Part shown: piece after piece, positions 1-12,163 of the stretch
Layout of the letters: every line of letters begins with the position of its first letter
Numbering within the stretch: position 1 is the first letter of the stretch
The notes under the pieces: generated by a model
Databases searched by the model: none
Seen by the model: only the letters and a program-made list of their open reading frames with translations
Told to the model about the DNA's origin: nothing
Position numbers and translations under genes: made by a program
From: CAYLNM01 sp964385045
GTDB lineage: Bacteria > Planctomycetota > Phycisphaerae > Phycisphaerales > SM1A02
DNA length: 62,155 bases
NCBI GenBank assembly: GCA_964385045.1
Contig: CAYLNM010000006.1
Location: 1-62,155, forward strand
Direction of reading: 5' to 3'

Positions 1-448
1 GCGGGCGGAGTCGCCGGCGGGTGCGGATGCGGAGAGCGTGGGGTGGGGAGCGGGGAGCGCGGGGCGGGGAGCGGACGCGAGCCGGGGGGGATCCCGGCCC
101 CACGAGGAGCTGCCGACCCGGCGACCTGCCCGGGCCGCCGAGCGGAGACCGTACCGCGGCGTCCTCCGGGCGGCGACCACGGCGACCGCGGGCGACCGCG
201 GGCGACCACGGCGGACGCAACCGGGAATCGGTTCTCGGTTGTTCCGAACGGTCGGACGCAGGTTCCGCGTCGGGGGCCGAATCGCGGGGATCGTCCCGGG
301 CGGCTCGGCTGGGCGCGGGCGGTGGCCCTCGGCTCCGCGTCGGGCGCCGCGGCGCGTGGGTGCGACCGGTCGCCCGTACAATCGCCGCTCACGATGGACG
401 GGTGAGGGCGACCTGCGCCGCGCCCCGTCCGACCGGAGGAGGATCCCG
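1..448. other. Upstream region with short tandem repeat, no gene seen
   Basis: I see no credible gene here. Open frames run through it but have the composition of antisense or out-of-frame GC-rich DNA and no recognisable protein. A 10-bp unit close to GCGACCGCGG is repeated about four times around 173-211. A -10-like TACAAT lies at 377-382 with no clear -35 and would drive the PH-domain gene starting at 449. Confidence 0.5.
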
Positions 449-1180
449 ATGCTTCGAGTTCCCCGTGTTCCGCCGTGCCTCGCCCCGGACGGCCCTCCCG
501 CCGCGACCGCGCACGCTCCGTCGGACGGCGACGACGCCGTGCCAACTGCGCCGTCGCTCCTCGGCGTCACCGGTCCCGGCGGGCCCGCGTTCGCGAGTCA
601 GGCCGGCGGCGGCGGCGGCAGCGGGGGCGGCGGGGCGTCGGGCGGCGGATCCGGGGGCGGGGCGGACCCCGCGGACACGCTCACGGGCGGATCGGGTCCC
701 AAGCGGACGCCGCCCGGGCCGGAGGAGCGGATCTGCGTCGTGCATCCGGCGATGTTCCGGGCCCATCCGGGTCGCTACCTGCTGCTGATCCTGCTGTTCG
801 TGGGGGGCGTGGCGGCCTTGCTGACCGGCGTCATCAAGCGCGAGCAGTACGGCTGGCTCCTGTACGTCGGGGCTCCGGCCACCATCGCCGCCGTCATCTG
901 GTGGCTCTGGTGGTGGTTCTTCGGGACCGTCTGCATCAAGCTCGAGATCACCAACAAGCGGTCGATCCGGCAGGAGGGGTTCATCCGCCGCGCCTCGACC
1001 GAGGTGCTGCACGACCATGTCCGGAGCGTGGACATCACCCAGACCTTCGCCGACCGCATGCTCAACGTGGGCTACATCGGGATCGACTCGGCGGGGCAGG
1101 ACGGGATCGAGATCGAGATCAACGACATTCCGCGGCCCTACGACGTGAAGGCGATCATCGACCGCTACCGCCGCATGTGA
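449..1180 (+). CDS. Bacterial PH-domain (bPH2/YdbS-like) membrane protein
   Basis: A 243-residue protein. The ATG at 449 was chosen because a GGAGGAGG ribosome site sits just before it and the upstream part of the frame is low-complexity. Residues about 1-50 are unremarkable, 52-92 form a Gly/Ser-rich linker, and two membrane segments follow (about 107-128 and 134-158, the latter rich in Trp). The C-terminal ~85 residues read as a bacterial PH domain, with typical features such as ITNKRSIRQEGFIRR and VLHDHVRSVDITQTFADRML. This family sits at the inner membrane; its ligands are mostly unknown. It stands alone; a hairpin at 1318-1344 follows. Family membership is fairly secure, function is not known. 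Confidence 0.8.
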   Translation: MLRVPRVPPCLAPDGPPAATAHAPSDGDDAVPTAPSLLGVTGPGGPAFASQAGGGGGSGGGGASGGGSGGGADPADTLTGGSGPKRTPPGPEERICVVHPAMFRAHPGRYLLLILLFVGGVAALLTGVIKREQYGWLLYVGAPATIAAVIWWLWWWFFGTVCIKLEITNKRSIRQEGFIRRASTEVLHDHVRSVDITQTFADRMLNVGYIGIDSAGQDGIEIEINDIPRPYDVKAIIDRYRRM

Positions 1181-1317
1181 GCCCGGTCGCCGCGGCCGCG
1201 GCCGCCGCCGGCGATCGCCGCATCGCGGGCGGGGCGGGACGGCGCCCGCCCGGACGCCGGCGAGAGGCCGATCCGCCACCGCCCGCCGCGATCGCCGCGA
1301 TCGCCGCCCGCGGCCCT

Positions 1318-1344
1318 GCGGCCCGGCCGCTTCGGCCGGGCCGC
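1318..1344. terminator. Perfect 12-bp hairpin between PH gene and sucC
   Basis: GCGGCCCGGCCG (1318-1329) pairs with CGGCCGGGCCGC (1333-1344) around a 3-nt loop. It lies 140 nt after the PH-protein stop and just before the sucC -10 box. There is no T-run, as for most hairpins in this window, so termination is inferred from position and strength. Confidence 0.45.
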
Positions 1345-1372
1345 GACGTCCGCCGGGTCGCCTCCCATCCGC

Positions 1373-1378
1373 TATCCT
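1373..1378 (+). promoter_or_regulatory. Probable sucC -10 box (TATCCT)
   Basis: TATCCT lies 54 nt before the sucC start, leaving a leader with an AGGAGG ribosome site at about 1418-1424. The same hexamer recurs before nuoJ, trpB and lpxB. No convincing -35 is visible at 16-18 bp spacing. Confidence 0.4.
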
Positions 1379-1431
1379 CTCCGCCCCGGCGGCCGGCCCC
1401 GCGGACCGTCCGCCCGCAGGAGGCTCAGCAG

Positions 1432-2628
1432 ATGAAGGTTCACGAGTACCAGGGTCGCCAGCTCCTCGCCGACGCCGGCATCCCCGTCCCCGGCGGCGCG
1501 ATGGTGGAGTCGGTCGACGCGGCCGTCGCCGAGACGACCAAGCTCCTCGACGCCGGGGCGAGCCTCGTCGTCGTCAAGGCCCAGGTGCACGCCGGCGGCC
1601 GTGGCAAGGCCGGCTTCGTGAAGCTCGTCAAGACGGTCGACGAGGCCCGGGCCGCGGCCGAGTTCATGCTCACCAACAAGATGGTGAGCGTGCAGACCGG
1701 CCCCGAGGGTCTCGAGGTGAAGCGGCTCCTCGTCGCCGACGGCGTCGACATCGCGAAGGAGTACTACCTCGCGATCACGGTCGACCGCGGCGCCCGCACC
1801 AGCACCCTGATCGCCTCGGCCGAGGGCGGCGTCGAGATCGAGACCGTCGCGGAGGAGAACCCGGACGCGATCAAGAAGCTCCCGCTCGACCCCATCCGCG
1901 GCATCGAGCCCTACCAGGCTCGCGCCCTGGCCTTCGAGCTCGGCTTCACCGGCAAGCAGGTCGGGCAGGCGGCGTCGATCATGCTGAAGCTCGTCGAGCT
2001 CTTCCGCTCGACCGACGCGTCGCTGGCCGAGATCAACCCGCTCGTCGTCACGCCGCCGTCGGACGGTCATCCCGACGGGCAGGTGCTTGCGATCGACGCG
2101 AAGTTCACCTTCGACGACAACGCGATGTTCCGTCAGAAGGCCATCGCGGCGATGTTCGATCCGACCGAGGAGGATCCGGCGGAGCTGCGGGCCAACGAGC
2201 ACGGCCTGTCCTACGTCGCCCTCGACGGCAACATCGGCTGCCTCGTCAACGGGGCCGGCCTCGCCATGGGCACGATGGACATCATCAAGCTGCACGGCGG
2301 CGACCCGGCCAACTTCCTCGACGTCGGTGGGTCGGCCAGCGAGGAGGCGGTCACCGAGGCCTTCCGCATCATCCTGTCGGACGATGCGGTGAAGGGCGTG
2401 CTGGTGAACATCTTCGGCGGCATCATGCAGTGCGACAAGATCGCCCGCGCGATCGTGGGGGCGGCCAAGGAGGTCGGCTTCAGCGTGCCGCTGGTGGTCC
2501 GGCTCGAGGGCACCAACGTCGCCGAGGCCCGCGAGATCCTCGAGGCGGCCAAGTCCGACATTCCCTCCATGACCACCGCGACCGACCTGACCGACGCCGC
2601 GCAGAAGGTCTGCTCGGCGGTCGGCTGA
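1432..2628 (+). CDS. sucC: Succinyl-CoA synthetase (ADP-forming) beta subunit
   Basis: A 398-residue cytoplasmic TCA-cycle subunit that, with SucD, interconverts succinyl-CoA and succinate with phosphorylation of ADP/GDP. The N-terminus MKVHEYQGRQLLADAGIPVP and the ATP-grasp stretch with HAGGRGKAGFVKL are typical, as are EINPLVV and the C-terminal CoA-ligase part (GNIGCLVNGAGLAMGTMD, FLDVGGSASEEAV, NIFGGIMQCD). Length matches the family. The start has AGGAGG eight bases upstream. A short insert (PPSDGHPDGQ) sits after EINPLVVT. The alpha-subunit gene sucD, normally immediately downstream, is absent; the next gene is a HAD phosphatase. Confidence 0.97.
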   Translation: MKVHEYQGRQLLADAGIPVPGGAMVESVDAAVAETTKLLDAGASLVVVKAQVHAGGRGKAGFVKLVKTVDEARAAAEFMLTNKMVSVQTGPEGLEVKRLLVADGVDIAKEYYLAITVDRGARTSTLIASAEGGVEIETVAEENPDAIKKLPLDPIRGIEPYQARALAFELGFTGKQVGQAASIMLKLVELFRSTDASLAEINPLVVTPPSDGHPDGQVLAIDAKFTFDDNAMFRQKAIAAMFDPTEEDPAELRANEHGLSYVALDGNIGCLVNGAGLAMGTMDIIKLHGGDPANFLDVGGSASEEAVTEAFRIILSDDAVKGVLVNIFGGIMQCDKIARAIVGAAKEVGFSVPLVVRLEGTNVAEAREILEAAKSDIPSMTTATDLTDAAQKVCSAVG

Positions 2629-2773
2629 GGCCTCGCGGCCTCGCGGCATCCCGGCCTCCCAGCCGCGGGGTGACGGGGCCGGCCCCGGCGGCCCGCCCGA
2701 CCGCCAGTGGCCGAGGGCGAGGCCGCGACCGAGGCCCCGGCCGATGCGGGCGACGCAGCCGGAGGACGCGGCG

Positions 2774-3466
2774 ATGCTCGTCCTGTTCGACATCGACGGC
2801 ACCCTGCTCCGGACCCGCGGCGCCGGCGTGGCATCGATGGAGGTCGCGGGTCGGTCGCTCTTCCACGAGGGCTTCTCGATGGCCGGCGTCGACTTCGCCG
2901 GGCGGCTCGACCCGCTGATCTGGCGGGCGGCCGCCGAGGTGAACGGCATCGCCGACCACGCCCGGCACGAGCCGGCGTTCCGGGCGGCCTACGCCGACGC
3001 GTTCGCCGAGGCCTTCCGCCGCGGCGAGGCGTCGAGCGCCGCGCTGACCGGCGTGGGCGAGCTGCTGACGGCGCTGGTGGCTCGCGAGGTGGACCTCGGC
3101 ATCGTCACCGGCAACTACCCCGAGACCGGGGCGATCAAGCTGCGCGAGGCCGGACTCGAGGCGGCGCGATTCACCGCCACCGCGTGGGGCAGCGACGGTG
3201 GGCACCGCCGCGAGCTGCCGCCGCTGGCGATCGACCGGCACGCGGCCGCGACCGGCCGCCGGCTCGCGGCCGAGCGGGTCGTGGTGATCGGCGACACCCC
3301 GCACGACGTCGACTGCGCCCGCCACGCCAGCTGCCGATCGATCGCGGTCGCCACCGGCCCGTCGTACGACCGTGGCGACCTCGAACGCGAGCGGCCCGAC
3401 CTGCTGGTGGACGACCTCGGCGCCACCGCCGATCTCGTGGACTGGATCCTCGCCGATGGACGCTGA
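2774..3466 (+). CDS. HAD-superfamily hydrolase (phosphoglycolate-phosphatase-like)
   Basis: A 230-residue HAD phosphatase. The catalytic motif I is FDIDGTLL at residues 4-11 (two Asp), a motif-II-like VTGNYPE follows mid-protein and motif IV is VVIGDTPHDVDCAR. The cap region is of the small helical type seen in phosphoglycolate phosphatase relatives. The ATG at 2774 is preceded by GGAGG at 2761-2765; an in-frame ATG at 2744 lacks such a site. The last 11 bases overlap the start of the next gene, so translation is probably coupled. The substrate cannot be read from sequence. Confidence 0.85.
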   Translation: MLVLFDIDGTLLRTRGAGVASMEVAGRSLFHEGFSMAGVDFAGRLDPLIWRAAAEVNGIADHARHEPAFRAAYADAFAEAFRRGEASSAALTGVGELLTALVAREVDLGIVTGNYPETGAIKLREAGLEAARFTATAWGSDGGHRRELPPLAIDRHAAATGRRLAAERVVVIGDTPHDVDCARHASCRSIAVATGPSYDRGDLERERPDLLVDDLGATADLVDWILADGR

Positions 3467-5039
3467 CTCGCCCGCGGTCGATCCGGCGGCCTCCCGGGGC
3501 GCGTCCGTCGCCGGCTCCGTCGGCCGCATCGACCACGCCGGCCCCGCCGCGCCCGCCGGACCGGTGCCGGTCTCGGATCGGATCGTCGCCCTCGACGTCC
3601 TCCGCGGCCTGGCCCTGCTCGGCATCGTGATGGTGAACGTCTTCACCTTCGCCCTGCCGTTCATGGAGGGGCTCGCCCCGCCGAAGGACCCGGCGCCGGC
3701 CTCGGAGGAGGCGGGCTTCGCGATCATGCGGGCGTTCTTCCAGCTCAAGTGGATGCCGATCTTCTCGATGCTGTTCGGCGCCGGGCTGGCGGTGCAGATG
3801 GCCCGGGCCGCGGCCCGGGGCGACGGGTTCGTGCCGCGGTACCTGCGGCGGATCGGCGTGCTGCTGCTGATCGGCCTCGCCCACGCGCTGCTGCTGTGGT
3901 TCGGCGACATCCTCGTGTGGTACGCGGTGCTGGGCGCGTTCCTGCTGCTCGTGCGCCATCTCGCCGCGCCGAAGCTGATCCAGGCGGGCGCGGTGCTCGT
4001 GGTGGTGGGCGGCGTGCTCGCCGGCGGCTGCTTCTCCGCCGGCGTCCTCGCGGAGGCGACCGTCGAGCGACCCGCCGCGAGCGTGGCGCCGGACGCGGAG
4101 GCCGTGGCGCCGACCGGGCCCGCCGGCGCCGGCGACGAGGCCCCGGACGCGTCCGACGACGGCGGACCTGCCGATCCGCCGCGCGGCTTCGAGGCGATCG
4201 TCGCCGCGAACGTCGATCCGAACGACCCGCGGTGGGTCGAGGCCGAGATCGCGGCCTACGGGGAGGGCCCGTGGGCCGACGCCTTCGCGTTTCGCCTGGT
4301 GAGCTGGGCCTTCGCGCTGCTGCTGCTGCCCTTCGGCTGGGCGTTCGTGGTCTTTGGATGCTTCATGATCGGGGCGGGACTGCTGCGATCGGGCTTCTTC
4401 GACCCGTCCCGCTCCCGCGAGCAGGCCCGCGTGGCCCGGCTGGCCCTGCTGGTCGGCGTGCCGCTCGAGCTCGCCTCGGCCGCCGGCTCGATCGCGGATC
4501 CGGTCGGCGTCCGCATCGCGGCCGAGCTCGTCCACGGCGTCTCCGGCCCGGTCATGGCGGTCGGCCTGCTCGCCGGCATCACCTGGCTGGTGTCGACCGG
4601 ACGCACCGCCGCGTGGGACGGCCCCGTCCGGGCCGCCGGGCGGGCGGCGCTCTCGGTCTACCTCGGCCAGACGGTCCTGGGCACCGCGCTCTTCCACTGG
4701 TGGGGCCTCGGCCTCTTCGCCGACGTGCCGCGGCTGCAGCTGCTCGTGATCGCGCTGGTGATCTGGGCCGTGCTCGCCGGGCTGGCGACCGCGTGGCTGG
4801 GAGTCTTCCGCTTCGGACCCGCGGAGTGGCTCTGGCGCTCCCTGACCTACGGCCGGCTGCAGCCGTTCCTGCGCTCGCGGGCCCACCCGCGGACGCCCGG
4901 CGCCGCGGCCATCGACGCGCCGGTCGACGCCGACACGCCGCACGGGGACGCCGACCCGGCGTCGGGGGCGTCTCCGGGACGCGCGGGGGACGGGTCCGGG
5001 ACCGAGCGTTCATCCGGCGACGACGCCGCGAGGCCGTAG
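3456..5039 (+). CDS. DUF418-family polytopic membrane protein
   Basis: A 527-residue membrane protein starting inside the HAD gene (ATGGACGCTGA overlap). The opening RIVALDVLRGLALLGI around residues 45-60 is the family's hallmark, and several hydrophobic helices follow. A soluble Ala/Asp/Pro-rich loop of about 90 residues separates the N-terminal half from the DUF418 region proper, which contains AALSVYLGQTVLGTALFHWWG. After the last membrane segment the C-terminus is a polar low-complexity tail of ~45 residues. The family is often suggested to transport or acylate something at the membrane, but no activity is established; the coupled HAD phosphatase is the only functional hint. Confidence 0.85.
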   Translation: MDADSPAVDPAASRGASVAGSVGRIDHAGPAAPAGPVPVSDRIVALDVLRGLALLGIVMVNVFTFALPFMEGLAPPKDPAPASEEAGFAIMRAFFQLKWMPIFSMLFGAGLAVQMARAAARGDGFVPRYLRRIGVLLLIGLAHALLLWFGDILVWYAVLGAFLLLVRHLAAPKLIQAGAVLVVVGGVLAGGCFSAGVLAEATVERPAASVAPDAEAVAPTGPAGAGDEAPDASDDGGPADPPRGFEAIVAANVDPNDPRWVEAEIAAYGEGPWADAFAFRLVSWAFALLLLPFGWAFVVFGCFMIGAGLLRSGFFDPSRSREQARVARLALLVGVPLELASAAGSIADPVGVRIAAELVHGVSGPVMAVGLLAGITWLVSTGRTAAWDGPVRAAGRAALSVYLGQTVLGTALFHWWGLGLFADVPRLQLLVIALVIWAVLAGLATAWLGVFRFGPAEWLWRSLTYGRLQPFLRSRAHPRTPGAAAIDAPVDADTPHGDADPASGASPGRAGDGSGTERSSGDDAARP

Positions 5040-5088
5040 ACTGCACGCGCCGCGGCGCACCCCCCGCGGCATCCGCGGAGGTCGCACG

Positions 5089-5829
5089 GTGCTGAGCGAG
5101 CAGATCGGGGCCCTGTGCTCCGACTTCTACGTCAACCAGAGGATGAGCCTGAAGCTCGACCTGCCCACGGCGCGGGAGACCGTGCTCGACATGTTCGATC
5201 GCGTGCGGCGCGACCTTCCGGGCATGGACCGCTTCCGCCGCTACGACGACGAGCTCGCCCTCGAGTCGGCGGAGGAGGACAGCCGCTATTCGTGGCTCGC
5301 CCTCGGCCGCACCGCGATCCGCAGTGGGTGGGTGAACCCGGAGGTGCTCGAGGACGCCTACGGCCTGCACCGGCTCATCATCGAGCTCGCCCCGTACTTC
5401 CTCTCGATCAGCCCGCTCGACATGGACTCGCTCGAGCTCATGTTCGGCGTCGACCTCGAGGCGGAGCGCAATCGCAACGAGGTCGTCTTCGACGCCCTCT
5501 TCGGCGACTCGCCGCTGCGGGCGATCGTCGCGGACGAGGAGCCGCTGGTCGATGCCCAGCCCTTCGTGGGCTTCGCGCTCGACCCGGGCTGCGCACGGCA
5601 GGCGTTCGTCGAGGTGAAGACCCGCACCCGCACCCACGAGATCGCCGCCGGCCGCTTCGACGCCGAGCCGATCAGCATCTACCTGACGGTGCGCACCTAC
5701 GGACCCTTCCGCACCATCGAGGACCTCGCCGAGGCGTTCGCCCAGCTCTCGCGCGACGGCGAGCGACTGGTCGAGGACCGGCTGCTTCCGCACGTGGTGC
5801 AGCCGCTGCGGGAGGCGCTGTACGGCTGA
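5089..5829 (+). CDS. Conserved-looking hypothetical cytoplasmic protein
   Basis: A 246-residue protein that I do not recognise. The GTG at 5089 is preceded by a good GGAGG site, and a -10-like TAGACT overlaps the stop codon of the DUF418 gene (5037-5042). The protein has no signal peptide or membrane segment. It is acidic and helix-rich at the N-terminus (MDRFRRYDDELALESAEED), with a possible mixed alpha/beta C-terminal half (PISIYLTVRTYGPFRTIEDL). Codon usage and composition match its neighbours, and it is followed by a repetitive GC-rich spacer (5830-5952) before a convergent gene. Confidence 0.7.
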   Translation: MLSEQIGALCSDFYVNQRMSLKLDLPTARETVLDMFDRVRRDLPGMDRFRRYDDELALESAEEDSRYSWLALGRTAIRSGWVNPEVLEDAYGLHRLIIELAPYFLSISPLDMDSLELMFGVDLEAERNRNEVVFDALFGDSPLRAIVADEEPLVDAQPFVGFALDPGCARQAFVEVKTRTRTHEIAAGRFDAEPISIYLTVRTYGPFRTIEDLAEAFAQLSRDGERLVEDRLLPHVVQPLREALYG

Positions 5830-5952
5830 CGCGGTCGGTGGCGCTCGCGCTGGGGGGGGCGGTGGCGCGGCAGCAGGCGGCAGGCGGCAGCGCGGCAGCG
5901 GGCGGTGGCGGGCGGTGGCGCGCCAGCGGGCGGCGGCGCGGCAGCGCGGTGG

Positions 5953-7038
5953 TCAGCCGCCCATCACCGAGACCAGCCGCGCCGGCGACTCCCGCTCCCC
6001 GGTGCGGGCGGCGAGTCGCGCCGCCTCGCAGAGGGCGTAGCGGCGGATCCGCCGCTCGTGGCTCGTCCGGTCGAGGGGATCGGCGGCGGGTCGCAGCAGG
6101 GCCTCGGCGATCGCGGCCACGCCCGGCGAGGTCTCACCGCCGTCGCCGCCGCCCGGGCCCGAATCCCGCGCGGTGGCTGCCTCCGACCCCGGGCCGGCCC
6201 CCGACCCCGGCTTCGCCGAGAGCCGCTCGACCATCCGCCCGTCGGCGCCCGTCCACGTGAAGCCGGCGTCGTCGAGGACGAAGTGGCCCGCGGGCCCGGT
6301 CGCGGCGACCCGGCGGCTCCAGGTCGGGGCCGCATCCGTCGCCGCCACCGCGGCGCACCAGCCCTCGGCCCCGCGGATCTCGACCGCCATCGATCCCCGC
6401 AGGGCCGAGAGGTGCTCGGGCACGTCGCCGGGGCCGCGGTCCATGCCCGCGGCCACCCCGGCCGGGCGACCCGCGAGCCGGTCGAGCACGTCCATCGCGT
6501 CGTGCAGGCGCGCGTGCAGCGAGCCCTCCTCCGGGCGGCTCGCCATCGCGATCTCCAGCAGCGTGATGGGCCCGAAGTCCGCGATCGCGTCCGCCGCGAC
6601 CCGCCAGGCGGGCGAGGCCGCGAGCCGGGGCGTGCGGACCGGATCCTCGAGCGACGACTCGGCGAGGAAGTCCGGCAGCCGCGCCGGCCGCGGCTCGAGC
6701 GACAGGACGGAGGTGCCCGACGCCCGGAGGGCCGCCCGCTCGTCGCCCTCGAGGGCGCCGCGGGCGGCGACCAGGACGCGGGGCGGCGCGGCGCCCGACT
6801 CGGTGGCCAGGGTGCTGACGGCGTGCCGCAGGTCGCGGAAGCGCGTGGGGGCCGGCCCGGCCGCGGCAGGGGGGGAGACGGCGGCGAGCACGGCGGCGGC
6901 GTCGGCCTCGGCCGGGCCGCCCACGGCCACCACGCGGCGGCGGCTGTGGCCCACGATCGCGGCGACGAGGTCCGCTTGCGCGGCCTCGGCCCAGATCATC
7001 AGCCCGGCGTCCGTCGGTGGTGCGTCCCCGCCCGTCAT
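5953..7038 (-). CDS. Hypothetical protein, faintly Gfo/Idh/MocA-like
   Basis: A 361-residue protein without signal peptide. The first ~75 residues alternate helix and strand (AEAAQADLVAAIVGHSRRRV, VVAVGGPAEADAAAVL) but lack a clean nucleotide-binding GxGxxG. The middle includes FGPITLLEIAMASRPEEGSL, and residues ~220-280 (SMAVEIRGAEGWCAAVAATD, HFVLDDAGFTWTGADG) resemble the beta-sheet domain of Gfo/Idh/MocA oxidoreductases. That likeness is weak and is inference from pattern. The ATG has no ribosome site; TATACT at 7047-7052 ends 8 nt before it, suggesting a leaderless message. Confidence 0.65.
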   Translation of the reverse strand: MTGGDAPPTDAGLMIWAEAAQADLVAAIVGHSRRRVVAVGGPAEADAAAVLAAVSPPAAAGPAPTRFRDLRHAVSTLATESGAAPPRVLVAARGALEGDERAALRASGTSVLSLEPRPARLPDFLAESSLEDPVRTPRLAASPAWRVAADAIADFGPITLLEIAMASRPEEGSLHARLHDAMDVLDRLAGRPAGVAAGMDRGPGDVPEHLSALRGSMAVEIRGAEGWCAAVAATDAAPTWSRRVAATGPAGHFVLDDAGFTWTGADGRMVERLSAKPGSGAGPGSEAATARDSGPGGGDGGETSPGVAAIAEALLRPAADPLDRTSHERRIRRYALCEAARLAARTGERESPARLVSVMGG

Positions 7039-7046
7039 GGCCGTGG

Positions 7047-7052
7047 AGTATA
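7047..7052 (-). promoter_or_regulatory. -10 box for leaderless gene starting at 7038
   Basis: TATACT read on the minus strand, 8 nt before the ATG. With a normal 6-8 nt gap the transcript would begin at or next to the start codon. No clear -35. Confidence 0.5.
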
Positions 7053-7227
7053 GGAACGCCGGTTCCCGGACCCGGCGGCGCCGCGTGCCGATGGAGTCGA
7101 GGCTGACGGCTGTGCGGGGTCGCCGCCACGGCGGCGCGAGGCTCGTCCCGGCATCGCACTGGCGCAGGGGCCGCGCGGGACCGATCCCGAGCGCGGCGGC
7201 GGAGGCCCGCCCACGAGGAGGAATCGA

Positions 7228-8064
7228 ATGCCCCGAACCAACGTGATGCTGGCGGCCCTCGCGGCCGCGCTCGTCCTTCCCGCCACCGCGTCCGCCGGCG
7301 CGACGTCCCCCGATCGCGACGAGACGCCGAAGCGGCTGCAGGATCGCGGAGAGGCCTCGTCGCGCGCCGACCGCTCCGTCCGCGAGCGGCCGGTCCGCGC
7401 CGAGGACGAGTCCCCGCTCCGGAACGCGGGCGAGCACGCCTCGCGTCGCCACGCCCCGGAGGCCCGCACCCCGGCCCCGGGCATCGGCGAGGGGCGCCTC
7501 GTCACGGGCGGGGCCGCGGCCGCGCGCCGTCACCAGCCGCTCGATGCGTTCAGCCGGGGGTTCGACCGGGACGAGGACGGACGCCTGTCGTCCGAGGAGC
7601 GCACGCGGATGGAGGCCGAGCTGCCGGCCTATCACGAGCGGCTCCGGGCGGCGGTCCGGGGCGGTCGCGACGGCCGACTCGACGACCGCGACTGGGAGCG
7701 GTTCCTGACCGACCTGCACGGCGAGCACGCCGAGCGGCACGTCGCGCGCGAGCAGCGGACGGTCGCGGCCCTGTCCGCCCGCTTCGACGCCGACGGCACC
7801 GGCACGCTCGACGCGGAGGAGGCGGATCGCTTCCGGCGAGCGCTCGACGCACGGCGTCTCGCGCGGCTGCGACAGATGGACCGCGATGGCGACGGCCGGC
7901 TCGGCGTGGAGGAGCTCCAGTTCGCCGCCGCCCGTGCCCGCGGGCCGCTCGTCGAGATGAGCGGACTTCGCCGGCACGTGGTCACGAAGAAGCGGACCCT
8001 CGGCTTCGGCGCGACTTCGACCGACGCCACTACCGAGCGCCGAGTGGACGCGCAGCGCGACTGA
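7228..8064 (+). CDS. Secreted EF-hand calcium-binding protein
   Basis: A 278-residue exported protein. A signal peptide occupies about residues 1-24 (VMLAALAAALVLPATASAGA). A long charged, Arg-rich region follows, then three EF-hand loops: DRDEDGRLSSEE (~112-123), DADGTGTLDAEE (~188-199) and DRDGDGRLGVEE (~218-229), each with Asp at positions 1, 3 and (in two) 5, and Glu at 12. Such proteins bind Ca2+ in the periplasm or outside the cell and are abundant in planctomycetes. The start has a strong GAGGAGG. A large hairpin at 8190-8225 follows. Partner unknown. Confidence 0.85.
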   Translation: MPRTNVMLAALAAALVLPATASAGATSPDRDETPKRLQDRGEASSRADRSVRERPVRAEDESPLRNAGEHASRRHAPEARTPAPGIGEGRLVTGGAAAARRHQPLDAFSRGFDRDEDGRLSSEERTRMEAELPAYHERLRAAVRGGRDGRLDDRDWERFLTDLHGEHAERHVAREQRTVAALSARFDADGTGTLDAEEADRFRRALDARRLARLRQMDRDGDGRLGVEELQFAAARARGPLVEMSGLRRHVVTKKRTLGFGATSTDATTERRVDAQRD

Positions 8065-8189
8065 GACCGGACCCCGAGCCTCGCGTCCGGCTCAGTCCGC
8101 CGCGGCCCGCCCCGGCCCGCCCCGGCCCGCAGCGAGGGGTGATCCCGTCGCGGCCGGCCCCGCCATCGCGAACGCTCTCGATCATCCGT

Positions 8190-8225
8190 GCACGCGACCG
8201 GCTCCTTCGGGGACCGGTCGCGTGC
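8190..8225. terminator. 16-bp hairpin with TTCG loop before rnpB
   Basis: GCACGCGACCGGCTCC (8190-8205) and GGGACCGGTCGCGTGC (8210-8225) pair with one mismatch around a TTCG tetraloop. It lies between the EF-hand gene and the RNase P RNA. There is no T-run. The 10-bp unit GGCCCGCCCC is repeated three times just upstream (about 8104-8130). Confidence 0.55.
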
Positions 8226-8262
8226 GTTCGCGCGGAGCGGGCGGCGATCGCGGGCGACCGGC

Positions 8263-8268
8263 TACCAT
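8263..8268 (+). promoter_or_regulatory. Probable rnpB -10 box (TACCAT)
   Basis: TACCAT ends about 7 nt before the 5' strand of helix P1, where transcription of rnpB should begin. The same hexamer is the -10 of the gltA promoter. No good -35. Confidence 0.4.
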
Positions 8269-8681
<413 letters not shown>

Positions 8682-8688
8682 CGTGAAC

Positions 8689-8732
8689 GCCCCGGTCCCG
8701 GCCTCGTCGGGGCCGGGGCTCCTTCGTCTTCC
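8689..8732 (+). terminator. rnpB terminator
   Basis: GCCCCGGTCCC (8689-8699) pairs with GGGGCCGGGGC (8709-8719), one G-T pair, 9-nt loop, followed by a T-rich tail TCCTTCGTCTTCC. It starts eight bases after the RNase P RNA. Confidence 0.7.
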
Positions 8733-8928
8733 GGGGGGGTGCCGCCGCGGCGACGCGAGGCGGGGATGCTCGCCCCGGCCACGGCGTCGGCACCTCGTCG
8801 AGCGCCGGGCCGCGGCCGCGATCGCGTCGATCCGACGCCCCACCGGCCGCCCCCGCCGGCCGTCTCCGCCGCGGACGCCGGGGGACCGTCGGGACCGCGC
8901 GGACGCCCGCGCCGAAGGTCCGATTCCT

Positions 8929-8957
8929 TTGCCCGTCCTGTGCGCGACGGATACGAT
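8929..8957 (+). promoter_or_regulatory. gcvP promoter
   Basis: TTGCCC (8929-8934), 17-bp spacer, TACGAT (8952-8957), about 150 nt before the gcvP start. The stretch 8733-9114 holds no other feature that I can see; in particular I find no glycine-riboswitch core. Confidence 0.55.
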
Positions 8958-9114
8958 TCGCCGCAGGCTCGGAGCACCACCTCGCAGATGCCGGTCCACG
9001 CCGGCCGTCGCGCTCGACGACCCGTCCCCGCGGGCCCGCGTCGCTCGCGATCCGTCTCGGGGCGACCCGTCCGCTCCCGGCCCCCGACCTCTCCCCCGGC
9101 GCGAGGAGCCCTCG

Positions 9115-12072
<2,958 letters not shown>

Positions 12073-12163
12073 GCCGCGTCGCCGCGGCGCTGCACCGCGG
12101 CGGCGCCGTGGCCGCTCGCCGACCCGCCACCCTCGTCCCCCCACGCTCGCAGGGGCCCGCCGC

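Noticed and set aside
8733..9114. Glycine riboswitch upstream of gcvP
   Set aside because: I looked for the conserved tandem aptamer core and found none; only a promoter is visible.
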